Shown piece after piece: positions 6,431 to 13,275 of a stretch of 16,838 nt of DNA. Origin of the DNA: an uncultured Nitrososphaera sp. (GTDB lineage: Archaea > Thermoproteota > Nitrososphaeria > Nitrososphaerales > Nitrososphaeraceae); assembly GCF_946478925.1 (NCBI RefSeq), contig NZ_CAMLDP010000037.1, forward strand, positions 1-16,838. The letters run 5' to 3'. A program made the position numbers and the translations under genes. Below the pieces are notes generated by a model. It saw only the letters and a program-made list of their open reading frames with translations, had not been told where the DNA came from and searched no databases. Each line of letters opens with the position of its first letter. The first letter of the stretch is position 1.

Positions 6431-6848
6431 CGTCTATAACCTCGCCACCCGCTGCCGTGATCTTTGCCCTGGCTCCCTCTGACACCTTTGCAACCTTGAT
6501 AGTGTAAGCGCCGCTTATCTTGCCCCCGCCCAGCAGCTTGTCATAGCCGAGCGCCGTCAGGTCGAGGATTACCTTGCCCTTGTCGTCGGCCTTGCCGTGC
6601 TTGGCAAAGACCGCGTCGAGGTCGCGGACGTTGAGCCACGTGTTCACGACGTTGCGGTTAAAAGAGTTGAACGCATCGTGCCCAAAGTGGTTTGGTTCTT
6701 CGATTACTGTCCTGATAAAGAAGTGCTTGTGCTTGCCGGCGCCGCCAATGCCTCCGCGGCTTCCTGCCTGCCTGTGCTGGCCAATCTGACCCCAGCCGCA
6801 GTACCTGCTTCCACGCTGCCTTCTGCTTTTACGGAATCTAGTAGCCAT
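6408..6848 (-). CDS. rpl15: Large ribosomal subunit protein uL15
   Basis: 146 residues from ATG. The Arg/Gly-rich N-terminal tail (RFRKSRRQRGSRYCGWG and SRGGIGGAGKHKH) is the extended rRNA-penetrating arm of archaeal/eukaryotic uL15 (L27a-like). The C-terminal half (DLTALGYDKLLGGGKI) forms the globular domain. The acidic end (DDEQHDSE) is read from DNA that also encodes the first residues of SecY in another frame. A GAGGT sequence sits 12 nt before the start, and a palindromic TATA-like element lies about 55 nt upstream, so an internal promoter is possible after the 65-base gap from uL30. Confidence 0.95.
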   Translation of the reverse strand: MATRFRKSRRQRGSRYCGWGQIGQHRQAGSRGGIGGAGKHKHFFIRTVIEEPNHFGHDAFNSFNRNVVNTWLNVRDLDAVFAKHGKADDKGKVILDLTALGYDKLLGGGKISGAYTIKVAKVSEGARAKITAAGGEVIDDEQHDSE

Positions 6849-6898
6849 AATTAATCACATACCTCTTGTGCTGGAGTTGGTTCAAATTCGATATTCAC

Positions 6899-6908
6899 CT
6901 TAATTAAG
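6899..6908 (-). promoter_or_regulatory. Possible internal promoter (TATA) before uL15-secY
   Basis: CTTAATTAAG is a perfect palindrome in the only sizeable gap of the operon (6849-6913). Initiation about 26 nt downstream would give a leader of about 30 nt containing GAGGT at 6865-6861, 12 nt before the uL15 ATG. This would let uL15, SecY and downstream genes be expressed separately from uL18-uS5-uL30. Confidence 0.4.
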
Positions 6909-6913
6909 TCTTA

Positions 6914-7372
6914 CTAGAGCATCCTCTTTACGATCTCGGCAAGCTCCTGGTCGTCGCCGAGCACGCCGGCCTGCGAGTACTGCTGCTTTGTTTTCCGCTT
7001 AAAGCCTCCCTTTGGTGGCGAGAGCGCAAACCACGGCTTGATGCCCTCTACCTTGGACATTGCAATTTTGTTGTCTGCTATTGCCGCCGCAAGCTCGTCG
7101 ATGCTCTTGTACTCCTTTGGAAGGTCGGCCTTGGTTATCGGCTTGTAGCCGGCTTTTTTGCCCTTCTTCTCAAGAAGTTCCTTGACTATGGAAGCGTCGG
7201 CCTTGGTCCAGGCGACCACTTCCTTTACCTTTCTGAGCATACCAAGCGACTCGTCCGATTCGGGGACGAGGGTCGCGCGAAAACGCCTGTCGAGGTTGAG
7301 GTTGTCAAGCGTGGTCTTTGCCCATGCGGGTATGTTTACCGTTCCTTTGATTCTAACAACGAGATATGCCAT
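6914..7372 (-). CDS. rpl30: Large ribosomal subunit protein uL30
   Basis: 152 residues from ATG, the long archaeal/eukaryotic (L7-like) form. It starts with YLVVRIKGTVNIP, then a TLDNLNLDRRFRATLV segment that matches the conserved L-x-L-R-x3-x-LV core. The C-terminal extension has SPPKGGFKRKTKQQYSQAG, typical of the rRNA-binding end. It begins six bases after the uS5 stop. Binds 23S rRNA near the central protuberance. Confidence 0.95.
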   Translation of the reverse strand: MAYLVVRIKGTVNIPAWAKTTLDNLNLDRRFRATLVPESDESLGMLRKVKEVVAWTKADASIVKELLEKKGKKAGYKPITKADLPKEYKSIDELAAAIADNKIAMSKVEGIKPWFALSPPKGGFKRKTKQQYSQAGVLGDDQELAEIVKRML

Positions 7373-7378
7373 AGATTA

Positions 7379-7996
7379 TCAACCCACGCTATACGTGCTT
7401 CTTAGCGCGTTAAAGACTGCTTTTGTAGTCGAGGACATTGTGTTTGTAGAGCCAAACGTCTTGGTCCACGAGTCCTTCAGGCCCGCAAGTTTCAGCAGGT
7501 TCCGGATGTTCTCGCCTGCCACCAGCCCAAGCCCTCTCGGTCCCGGGATGATTTCAAGCGTGACGCTTCCGCCCTTGCCCCTCACTTTGAATGGCACCGA
7601 GTGAAGCTGCGTGCATTTGCACTCCCAGCTTCCGCATCCGAGCTTTACCGGTATGACGTTGAGGTATGCTGCATTAGTAGCTTTGTCGATTGCAAGGCGC
7701 ATTTGCGATGCTTTGCCCTTGCCGATGCCGAACCAGCCTGCCTCGTTTCCTACCGCCACGAGGGCATTAAAGCGGGTCATCTCGCCGGCGTCAGTCTGCT
7801 TTTGCACAATGCCGACGTGCACGACCTGGCTCTTGATGTCAGGCAACAGGTGCTTGACTATCTCGGATTCCTGTATGCGGAGACCGTTCTCGTATATCTG
7901 GTCCATCGAGGTTATCTTGCCTGCCAGCACCATCTGTCCAAGCGTGGTGCGTGGCTTCCATTCTACTTGCTGATGTTGGGATGAAAACATGCTCAT
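7379..7996 (-). CDS. rps5: Small ribosomal subunit protein uS5
   Basis: 205 residues from ATG. The N-terminal double-stranded-RNA-binding-type S5 domain (about 50-115) contains ALVAVGNEAGWFGIGKGK, and the C-terminal S5 domain contains GPRGLGLVAGENIRNLLKLAG. The insert GCGSWECKC (C121, C126, C128) is characteristic of archaeal S5. It acts in decoding-site fidelity and near the mRNA entry tunnel. The ATG overlaps the uL18 stop codon (ATGA), so the two are translationally coupled. Confidence 0.96.
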   Translation of the reverse strand: MSMFSSQHQQVEWKPRTTLGQMVLAGKITSMDQIYENGLRIQESEIVKHLLPDIKSQVVHVGIVQKQTDAGEMTRFNALVAVGNEAGWFGIGKGKASQMRLAIDKATNAAYLNVIPVKLGCGSWECKCTQLHSVPFKVRGKGGSVTLEIIPGPRGLGLVAGENIRNLLKLAGLKDSWTKTFGSTNTMSSTTKAVFNALRSTYSVG

Positions 7997-8709
7997 TCTT
8001 TCTTCTTACCTGCCTTTTCTGATTTCTTGGGTTTTTCTTCCTTTGCTTCCTTCTTTGGTGAAGCCTTCTTGTCCTTTGAAGATGACTTTTCTTCCTTTGC
8101 CTGAGCAGCCCCTTCCTTCTTTTCCTTCTTTGGTTTTGCTTCTGCCGCCTTGCCGGAGATCTTGAACCGGACCTCCTCAAAGTGCGCGGGGTAGTCTTCC
8201 GGCTTTAATCCGTTCTTCAAAAGCGCTGAAAATCGTGACTTGTATTCTTCTTCGTTTGCCTTGAGGGCTGACGCATATTCGGCGATGTGCTGGCCAGAGA
8301 TCCTCTCAAAGTCAGGGAGAGACTCTTCGGATATTGGGATATTGACGCCCGAGTCGGCGATGCCCTTGGCGCAAGTCGCAACACGGGTGGTAAAGTGGTC
8401 CTTGCCGATGTACAGGACTGCCTTGCTCGTGCCCTTTTCAAGTGCCTTCTTGCCTAGGAGCAGGCCAGTCAGGTAGCACGCCGGCAGGCTGTTTGTAGAG
8501 CCCTTCCAGCCGTGCTTGGCAAGCTCGTGGCTGTGAGCTGACGCGATGACCAGATCGCCTGTCGGCGTCGGCTTTAGTATCTGCGCGGCCACGTTCTGAT
8601 CGGTAACTTTGACAGTGGCAAATGAGTGCCTGCCGACAATGACGGCAGCCCTCTTGCGATAATTGGTCTTGTCAAGACGGATTCTCTTTAGAGTACGGAC
8701 ATAAGTCAA
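7993..8709 (-). CDS. rpl18: Large ribosomal subunit protein uL18 with charged C-terminal extension
   Basis: 238 residues. It binds 5S rRNA in the central protuberance. The core (1-186) begins MTYVRTLKRIRLDKTNYRKR and contains the conserved archaeal block SLPACYLTGLLLGKKAL (74-90). From about 187 to 238 there is a low-complexity tail almost entirely Lys, Glu, Ala and Ser (for example KPKKEKKEG), not needed for the fold and probably disordered. The start is TTG at 8709, chosen because the MTY...LKRIR beginning is the conserved family N-terminus. An ATG at 8719 in another frame sits closer to the Shine-Dalgarno-like AGGA, as noted separately. Confidence 0.93.
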   Translation of the reverse strand: MTYVRTLKRIRLDKTNYRKRAAVIVGRHSFATVKVTDQNVAAQILKPTPTGDLVIASAHSHELAKHGWKGSTNSLPACYLTGLLLGKKALEKGTSKAVLYIGKDHFTTRVATCAKGIADSGVNIPISEESLPDFERISGQHIAEYASALKANEEEYKSRFSALLKNGLKPEDYPAHFEEVRFKISGKAAEAKPKKEKKEGAAQAKEEKSSSKDKKASPKKEAKEEKPKKSEKAGKKKE

Positions 8710-8719
8710 TGAGTGCCAT
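8672..8719 (-). other. Possible 15-codon upstream ORF overlapping the uL18 start
   Basis: ATG at 8719-8717, five bases after AGGA (8729-8726), opens a frame of 15 codons ending in TGA at 8674-8672. It overlaps the uL18 start (TTG at 8709) out of frame. Its spacing to AGGA is better than that of the real TTG (about 16 nt). If translated it would compete with or couple to uL18 initiation. It could equally be chance. Confidence 0.3.
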
Positions 8720-8759
8720 TCACTTCCTGTTTGATTAGAGATGCAAAAATTCTATAGCA

Positions 8760-8768
8760 CTTATAAAC
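8760..8768 (-). promoter_or_regulatory. TATA box of the uL18-cbf5 operon
   Basis: GTTTATAAG on the minus strand, directly beside the larB stop codon. Initiation about 26 nt downstream (near 8738) would give a leader of about 28 nt including ACAGGAAGTG. A second AT-rich candidate, TGCTATAGA, lies at 8751-8759. Confidence 0.5.
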
Positions 8769-8769
8769 G

Positions 8770-9552
8770 TTAACGGGTCTGCTTCATCGCAGATTTTGCG
8801 ATGGATGCAGCGTACGCTCCCGCACCGACCCCGTTGTCGATGTTGACCACCGCAAGGCCGAGGGTGCAGCTCTGAAGCATCGACGCAAGGGCTGCAACGC
8901 CGTCCGCGCCAAAGCCATAGCCCACCGATGTAGGCACTCCAACCACCGGGACGTCAACCATCGACGCGACTACGGACGCTAGCGCGCCTTCCATGCCTGC
9001 AACAACGACAATGGCGCCCACCTTATTTGCGAGCATCTCCTTGAGCGCCGGGAACGTCCTGTGCATCCCGGCTATCCCGACGTCATAGCTTGTCATGGTG
9101 TCGCAGCCCATCGCCTCTGCAACCAGCCTCGCTTCTTCTGCAACGCCGATGTCAGAAGTGCCGGCGGCCATTATCCCCACCACGCTGCCAAGCGCCTTCT
9201 TTTGTTTTTTCTTCTTGCCTGCAAGGAGCGTGGTGCTGTTCCTGCCTACCTCTACCGAGAGGCCCTTTTTGCGCAGCGCCGAAACAAGTCTTGCAAGGTC
9301 CTTCTTTTTCACTCTGCTCACCACTACCTGGCCGTTGTGCTTTACCGCGGCTTGTGCGATCCGGAGGGTGTCTGCATATTCCTTTCTCTCTGCAAACACT
9401 ATTTCGGGCAGACCCCTGCGCCTTTCCCGGCCCACATCGAGCTTTGCAATGCCTTCGATGTGCTCTATGGAATGTATAGAGATCTCTTTTTGCGCCTCCT
9501 CGGCGGTGATTGCGCCTCTGGCAAACTTTTCGAGGATCTCGCGCAGCTCCAT
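8770..9552 (-). CDS. larB: LarB, nickel-pincer cofactor biosynthesis carboxylase/hydrolase
   Basis: 260 residues from ATG. In characterised bacteria LarB carboxylates and hydrolyses nicotinic acid adenine dinucleotide to pyridinium-3,5-biscarboxylic acid mononucleotide, the first step to the nickel-pincer cofactor of lactate racemase. The N-terminal helical domain spans about 1-120, with a Lys-rich linker KKKKQKK at 113-119. The PurE/AIR-carboxylase-like domain shows GIMAAGTSDIGVAEEA (126-141), SYDVGIAGMHR (155-165), VVVAGMEGAL (182-191), VPTSVGYGFGADG (206-218) and VVNIDNGVGAG (235-245), all matching the family. Length is slightly above Lactobacillus LarB. It lies between mdh and the ribosomal operon on the same strand. 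No larA, larC or larE is in the window. Confidence 0.9.
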   Translation of the reverse strand: MELREILEKFARGAITAEEAQKEISIHSIEHIEGIAKLDVGRERRRGLPEIVFAERKEYADTLRIAQAAVKHNGQVVVSRVKKKDLARLVSALRKKGLSVEVGRNSTTLLAGKKKKQKKALGSVVGIMAAGTSDIGVAEEARLVAEAMGCDTMTSYDVGIAGMHRTFPALKEMLANKVGAIVVVAGMEGALASVVASMVDVPVVGVPTSVGYGFGADGVAALASMLQSCTLGLAVVNIDNGVGAGAYAASIAKSAMKQTR

Positions 9553-9567
9553 ATCGCGGTCTTCAGT

Positions 9568-9588
9568 GTATTAAGAAAGGGATAAAAG
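9568..9588 (-). promoter_or_regulatory. AT-rich promoter region of larB
   Basis: Two overlapping candidates precede larB on the minus strand: CTTTTATCCC (9579-9588) and TTCTTAATAC (9568-9577). The first would start RNA about six bases before the ATG at 9552; the second would start it almost on the ATG. Either gives a leaderless or nearly leaderless mRNA. Confidence 0.4.
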
Positions 9589-9605
9589 GTTTACAAAAAA
9601 TAAAG

Positions 9606-10520
9606 TCAGAGCGGAAGCGCCTTTATCGCTTCCCTGACGCTTGCCACGCCCTTGTCAAAGACGCCCTGCTCAAAGCTGTCCAGATTTAGCTCGACTATCT
9701 TTTCTACGCCACCGGCGCCAATGACTGCGGGCACGCCGATGCACAGGTCAGACACCCCGTACTGGCCGTCCAGGTACGCCGACACTGGTATCACCATCTT
9801 TTTGTCTTTTGCCATCGATTCTATCATCGTGGCGACGGCGTTGCCCGGCGCGTATACGGTCGCACCCTTTAGCGCGATTACCTCTGCGGCGACCTTTTTC
9901 GTCTTTTCAAAAATGTCTGCCGCCTGCTCTTTTGTGATAAAGTCGTGCAGCGGGATTCCGCCCAGCGAGGAAAAGCGGGTGAGCGGGAGCATGTTCTCGC
10001 CATGCTCTGAAATGACCATCGCCTGGATAGAGTCTCGGGAGAGGCCCGTCGCCTCTTGTATATAGCTCTTGAACCTTGACAGGTCGAGCATCCCACCCAT
10101 CCCCATCACCTTGCTCTTTTGCGCGCCAATGGTCTTGAGCGCAAGGTAGGTCATCGGATCGAGCGGATTGGTGACTACGATGACGGTTGCGTCCGGGGCG
10201 TACGTCGCTATCTTGGACGCGACATCCTTTACAATCCCGGCGTTTATCTTTAGCAGGTCCATGCGGGTCATGCCCGGCTTTCTGCCGACGCCGGCGACCA
10301 GCACGACATAGTCGGAGCCGCGCATGTCCTCATAGTTGTTCGAGCCCCGGGCAAGCGAGTCGGAGCCCCGCTCCGACAGCTGGTGGTTGATGTCCATCGC
10401 CTCGCCCTGCGGAAGGCCCTGCACAATGTCCAAAAGGAGAACGTCGCCAAGCTCCCTCAGGCCGCAGTTCAGCGCGGCCGAGGCGCCCACTTTGCCAGAT
10501 CCGATTACCGTTATTGTCAT
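9606..10520 (-). CDS. mdh: NAD-dependent malate dehydrogenase (LDH-like family)
   Basis: 304 residues from ATG. It interconverts malate and oxaloacetate with NAD(P)H in the cytoplasm, serving the TCA cycle and, in ammonia-oxidising archaea, carbon metabolism. The Rossmann motif GSGKVG is at 7-12, and Asp31 ending the second strand (LLLDIVQG) favours NAD. The substrate loop GRKPGMTR supplies Arg80 and Arg86, with Asn118 in TNPLD, Arg149 in DLSRF and the catalytic His173 in SEHGENM. The Arg-containing loop distinguishes malate from lactate dehydrogenase. The TATA element CTTATAAAT, centred about 30 nt upstream, implies a leaderless mRNA. It is divergent from the His-rich membrane protein gene. 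Confidence 0.95.
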   Translation of the reverse strand: MTITVIGSGKVGASAALNCGLRELGDVLLLDIVQGLPQGEAMDINHQLSERGSDSLARGSNNYEDMRGSDYVVLVAGVGRKPGMTRMDLLKINAGIVKDVASKIATYAPDATVIVVTNPLDPMTYLALKTIGAQKSKVMGMGGMLDLSRFKSYIQEATGLSRDSIQAMVISEHGENMLPLTRFSSLGGIPLHDFITKEQAADIFEKTKKVAAEVIALKGATVYAPGNAVATMIESMAKDKKMVIPVSAYLDGQYGVSDLCIGVPAVIGAGGVEKIVELNLDSFEQGVFDKGVASVREAIKALPL

Positions 10521-10545
10521 TTGGGGTTGCTAGCGGGCTGGATTA

Positions 10546-10554
10546 CTTATAAAT
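10546..10554 (-). promoter_or_regulatory. TATA box of mdh
   Basis: ATTTATAAG on the minus strand, placing the RNA start within a few bases of the ATG at 10520. It faces away from the element at 10572-10579 in the 84-base divergent gap, so two separate promoters sit back to back. Confidence 0.55.
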
Positions 10555-10571
10555 CTACAAAACCCGATCAC

Positions 10572-10579
10572 CTTAAATT
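10572..10579 (+). promoter_or_regulatory. TATA-like box of the His-rich membrane protein gene
   Basis: CTTAAATT is centred about 29 nt before the ATG at 10605, consistent with a leaderless or nearly leaderless transcript. The same CTTAAAT core recurs before the genes at 13276 and 13877. Confidence 0.5.
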
Positions 10580-10604
10580 GTCCATTGTCCGTTTCAATAG
10601 CTGA

Positions 10605-11204
10605 ATGTCCGGCAAAAAGGGCGGAGGTGGAGGCGGCGGCAAGCGCGACGACAGCTATTTTGCTGCATCTCGCCGCAAACAGAGAAAACGTATCATGATA
10701 ATAGTTCCGATTATAGTTGCCGTGGTGGCAATAGGCGCCGTCTCGGCGCTTTTGTACAAGCCCCCGGAGGTACATGCGATAAGCGGAATTGAATGCCACA
10801 GCATGGAGATCACGAACTACCATGTCCACGCCCACCTTGACGTGTTTGTTGATGGGCAAAAGACAGAGCTCCCCTCAGGGATAGGGATAATTAATGCCCC
10901 GCGCTGCTTTTACTGGCTCCACACCCACGATACTTCAGGCATAGTGCACATAGAGGCGCCGCAGCAAAAAGAGTTCACGCTCGGCCAGTTCATGGACATC
11001 TGGAGCCAGTCGCACACCGCCTCAAAGTCATTCTTTGACTCTGTGGCAGGCAAGCCGGTAAAGGCGTACGTCAACGGCACAGAATTCCAGGGAGATTTCA
11101 GGAACGTGCAGCTGAAATCACGCGAGCAAATAGTCCTTGCGTTCGGTAACCCTCCGGCGGAAATCCCGACCTTTGACTTTGGCAACTGGGACAAGTCCGG
11201 ATGA
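10605..11204 (+). CDS. Membrane-anchored His-rich protein, probable metal-binding extracytoplasmic domain
   Basis: 199 residues from ATG. A short cytoplasmic tail has seven consecutive Gly (6-12) followed by a basic stretch (RRKQRKR at 23-29). One transmembrane anchor spans about 30-50, and an external domain spans about 55-199. The external domain holds clustered His and Cys: C64-H65, H73, H75 and H77 (HVHAHLDVFVDG), C101, H106 and H108 (LHTHD), and H115 (GIVHIE). I recall a similar HxHxHL ... LHTHD-x-SGxxHxE ... FTLGxFxDIW pattern in scattered bacterial and archaeal proteins of unknown function, so it is probably a widespread family. A copper-binding or other metal role is inferred from residues only. 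The gene is divergent from mdh and upstream of ycaO. Confidence 0.75.
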   Translation: MSGKKGGGGGGGKRDDSYFAASRRKQRKRIMIIVPIIVAVVAIGAVSALLYKPPEVHAISGIECHSMEITNYHVHAHLDVFVDGQKTELPSGIGIINAPRCFYWLHTHDTSGIVHIEAPQQKEFTLGQFMDIWSQSHTASKSFFDSVAGKPVKAYVNGTEFQGDFRNVQLKSREQIVLAFGNPPAEIPTFDFGNWDKSG

Positions 11205-11229
11205 TAACAAGAACGACAGCAACAGCAAG

Positions 11230-11239
11230 CTTGATATGA
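11230..11239 (+). promoter_or_regulatory. Weak TATA-like element before ycaO
   Basis: CTTGATATGA is centred about 28 nt before the GTG at 11263, in the 58-base gap after the His-rich gene. It is a poorer match than the other elements in this window but occupies the same relative position. Confidence 0.3.
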
Positions 11240-11262
11240 ACTTGTCAGGCGCTTTCTAGCCG

Positions 11263-12594
11263 GTGCCCAAGATAGAGCTGCAGAGCAGGATAAAGTGGAC
11301 TGTAAACGGCACTTCGAGGACAAGGCCGGCGCAGGAAACCCTGCAAAAGGTGGTGCCGTTGTCCAAAAAGATAGGGGTCACCAGGCTTGCAGACATTACC
11401 GACATGGACGTGCTTGGGATACCAAACTACTCGGCGGTGTTGCCGGGAACTGAAGACTACATCTGGGTGTACAGCGGCAAGGGCCCGACCAGGGAGCACG
11501 CGATGGCAAGCGCGCTCATGGAAAGCATCGAAAGGTATTCTTCACTGCCGGCAGGAGGCCCGCGGAACTTTGTAAGGGCAAGCTATGCAGAATTGTCAAA
11601 ATCACACAAGGTGCTGCACCCCGACGAGATCGTCGAGCCGACGCGCTTTGAATACCGCAACGACATGCAGATGGATTTTCTGCCCGGCTTTGACATTGCC
11701 AACGGCAACGAAGAGGTTATGGTGCCTGCCTCAATAGCGCTTTTCCGCTACAACCCGCCGGCGCCGGCAGTAAACCCGTTTTCATATTTCCATACAAATG
11801 GCCTTGCATCAGGCAACGTGATTGAAGAGGCAGTGTGCCATTCGCTGTGTGAGGTAATCGAGCGCGACGCCATGAGCGTGGCGGAACTGCGCGCAAGCGC
11901 TATTCCCTTCCACGTGCTCCGGAGCATAATCCATTCGCTCAATGCGGCAGGCGTGCTGGCAAAGCCAATGCAGGCAGACAGGTTCGTCGACGACCCCGGC
12001 ATTTTTCCCGACGTTGACATTTCAGAGGTCGAGTTCGAGCCGGTCAGAAAACTGGTAAAGAAATTCGACAGAGCCGGCATCCCTCTCATAATAAAAGACA
12101 TCACGTCAGACATTGGCGTGCCCACGTTCAACGCAAGCAGCATCGAGTGGGTCACGCACGACTATGGCTACCTAGCCGAGGGCCACGGCACCCACCCCGA
12201 CGCAAGGATTGCGCTTTTGAGGGCGATAACTGAGGTGTCGCAGACCCGCGCGGCAAACATCCAGGGGGCGCGCGACGACCTGCGCAAGATAAGGTACGGC
12301 GAGAACAACACAGACGACAAGAGGGCATGGCAGTTCATGCCGTCTACGAAAAAGATCAAGTTTTCAGAAGTCAAGACGTATTTCCATGAGGACATACTCG
12401 ACGACATCAGGTTCATACTCGGCAGGCTAAAAGATGCAGGGCTCATCAGAGCGATAATCGTCGACCTGACAAACCCGGACCTTGCGATACCCGTCGTTAG
12501 GGCGATCGTGCCGGGGCTAGAGACATTCAAGATAACGAAATCGGTGATGGGAATGAGGGCGAGGGCGCTATTTAGGCAATGGCAAAACCAATAA
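11263..12594 (+). CDS. ycaO: YcaO-domain protein (TfuA-associated type, peptide thioamidation)
   Basis: 443 residues from GTG. YcaO enzymes use ATP to activate a peptide-backbone amide; TfuA-partnered members install a thioamide. The ATP/Mg-binding features are present: SGKGPT (71-76), A-x3-ESIERY (83-92), EEAVCHSLCEVIERDA (188-203), GHGTHPDARIAL (307-318), TEVSQTRAANIQG (323-335) and the late VRAIVPGLE block (412-420). There is no Pro-rich PxPxP tail, which azoline-forming YcaOs use; the protein ends RQWQNQ, as expected for the TfuA-linked class. It overlaps tfuA by 16 bases. In methanogens this pair modifies a Gly in McrA. This lineage is not known to have Mcr, so its substrate here is unknown. 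Confidence 0.92.
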   Translation: MPKIELQSRIKWTVNGTSRTRPAQETLQKVVPLSKKIGVTRLADITDMDVLGIPNYSAVLPGTEDYIWVYSGKGPTREHAMASALMESIERYSSLPAGGPRNFVRASYAELSKSHKVLHPDEIVEPTRFEYRNDMQMDFLPGFDIANGNEEVMVPASIALFRYNPPAPAVNPFSYFHTNGLASGNVIEEAVCHSLCEVIERDAMSVAELRASAIPFHVLRSIIHSLNAAGVLAKPMQADRFVDDPGIFPDVDISEVEFEPVRKLVKKFDRAGIPLIIKDITSDIGVPTFNASSIEWVTHDYGYLAEGHGTHPDARIALLRAITEVSQTRAANIQGARDDLRKIRYGENNTDDKRAWQFMPSTKKIKFSEVKTYFHEDILDDIRFILGRLKDAGLIRAIIVDLTNPDLAIPVVRAIVPGLETFKITKSVMGMRARALFRQWQNQ

Positions 12595-13247
12595 TTTTCT
12601 TGGGTCCCAGCTTGAGCCACGAAAAGGCAAGGAAAATTCTGCCGGAAGCAGAGTTTCAGCCGCCGGCCAAAAAGGGAGACTTGTTGAGGCTGGCTGCAAG
12701 CTCCGACGTCTCGATGGTCGGGCTCGTCGACGGCGTGTTTTTGCAGGACTATCCCCCCACGCCTATTGAAGTTTATCAGCTAGCAAGGCGGGAAGGCGTC
12801 CTTTTGGCAGGAGCGGCAAGCCTCGGCGCGCTGCGCGCGGTAGAACTTGAAAAGTTTGGCGTGGTTGGAATAGGCAGGGTGTTTGAGCTGTACAAGACCG
12901 GCAGGATAGACGCCGACGATGAAGTTGCAGTCACTTTTGCGGACGGCGACTTTCATCTCCAGTCTGAGGCGATGGTTGACATACGCTACAACCTGTTCCT
13001 TGCGCACAAGAAAGGCATAATCAGCAAGGACACGAAAAAGGCGCTGGCAAAGGTTGCCAAAGGCACCTACTTTCCGCACCGCAACTATCCGGACATCATC
13101 GAGGTGACGCGGCGCAAACATTCTAGCCTGACAGACATCGACGCGTTCCAAGCATATATTGAAAAGAACAGGAAAAGCCTGAAAGAAATGGATGCGATAA
13201 AACTGGTCGAGTTTTTCAAGGCGCGCCTGAATTCCGGGAAATCTTAA
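12579..13247 (+). CDS. tfuA: TfuA-like protein, YcaO partner
   Basis: 222 residues. The ATG lies within the last codons of ycaO, in a different frame, so expression is coupled. TfuA proteins deliver or liberate sulphur for YcaO-dependent thioamidation, acting as the accessory subunit in methanogen McrA and in bacterial thioamide peptide pathways. Visible family motifs are FLGPSLS (7-13), VGLVDGVFLQ (47-56), the core GAASLGALRAVELEKFG (78-94), GIGRVFELYKTGRI-x-ADDEVAV (97-118) and a helical C-terminal third. Length is typical of stand-alone archaeal TfuA. The stop codon overlaps the TATA element of the next gene, so the PduO gene may be transcribed separately. Confidence 0.9.
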   Translation: MAKPIIFLGPSLSHEKARKILPEAEFQPPAKKGDLLRLAASSDVSMVGLVDGVFLQDYPPTPIEVYQLARREGVLLAGAASLGALRAVELEKFGVVGIGRVFELYKTGRIDADDEVAVTFADGDFHLQSEAMVDIRYNLFLAHKKGIISKDTKKALAKVAKGTYFPHRNYPDIIEVTRRKHSSLTDIDAFQAYIEKNRKSLKEMDAIKLVEFFKARLNSGKS

Positions 13248-13250
13248 ATC
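13243..13250 (+). promoter_or_regulatory. TATA box of the PduO-type gene
   Basis: CTTAAATC is centred about 29 nt before the ATG at 13276 and overlaps the tfuA stop codon. It suggests that the adenosyltransferase has its own leaderless mRNA even though it lies close behind tfuA. Confidence 0.45.
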
Positions 13251-13275
13251 ACCTGCCCGCCTGTGAAAGGGCATC

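Noticed and set aside
6855..6863. ATG directly followed by TGA in the uL15 leader
   Set aside because: It abuts the GAGGT sequence with no spacing, so it is unlikely to be used as a start-stop regulatory element.
9061..9585. Plus-strand frame opposite larB
   Set aside because: The sequence is His/Cys/Leu-rich in the manner of antisense translations, and LarB motifs on the other strand are intact.
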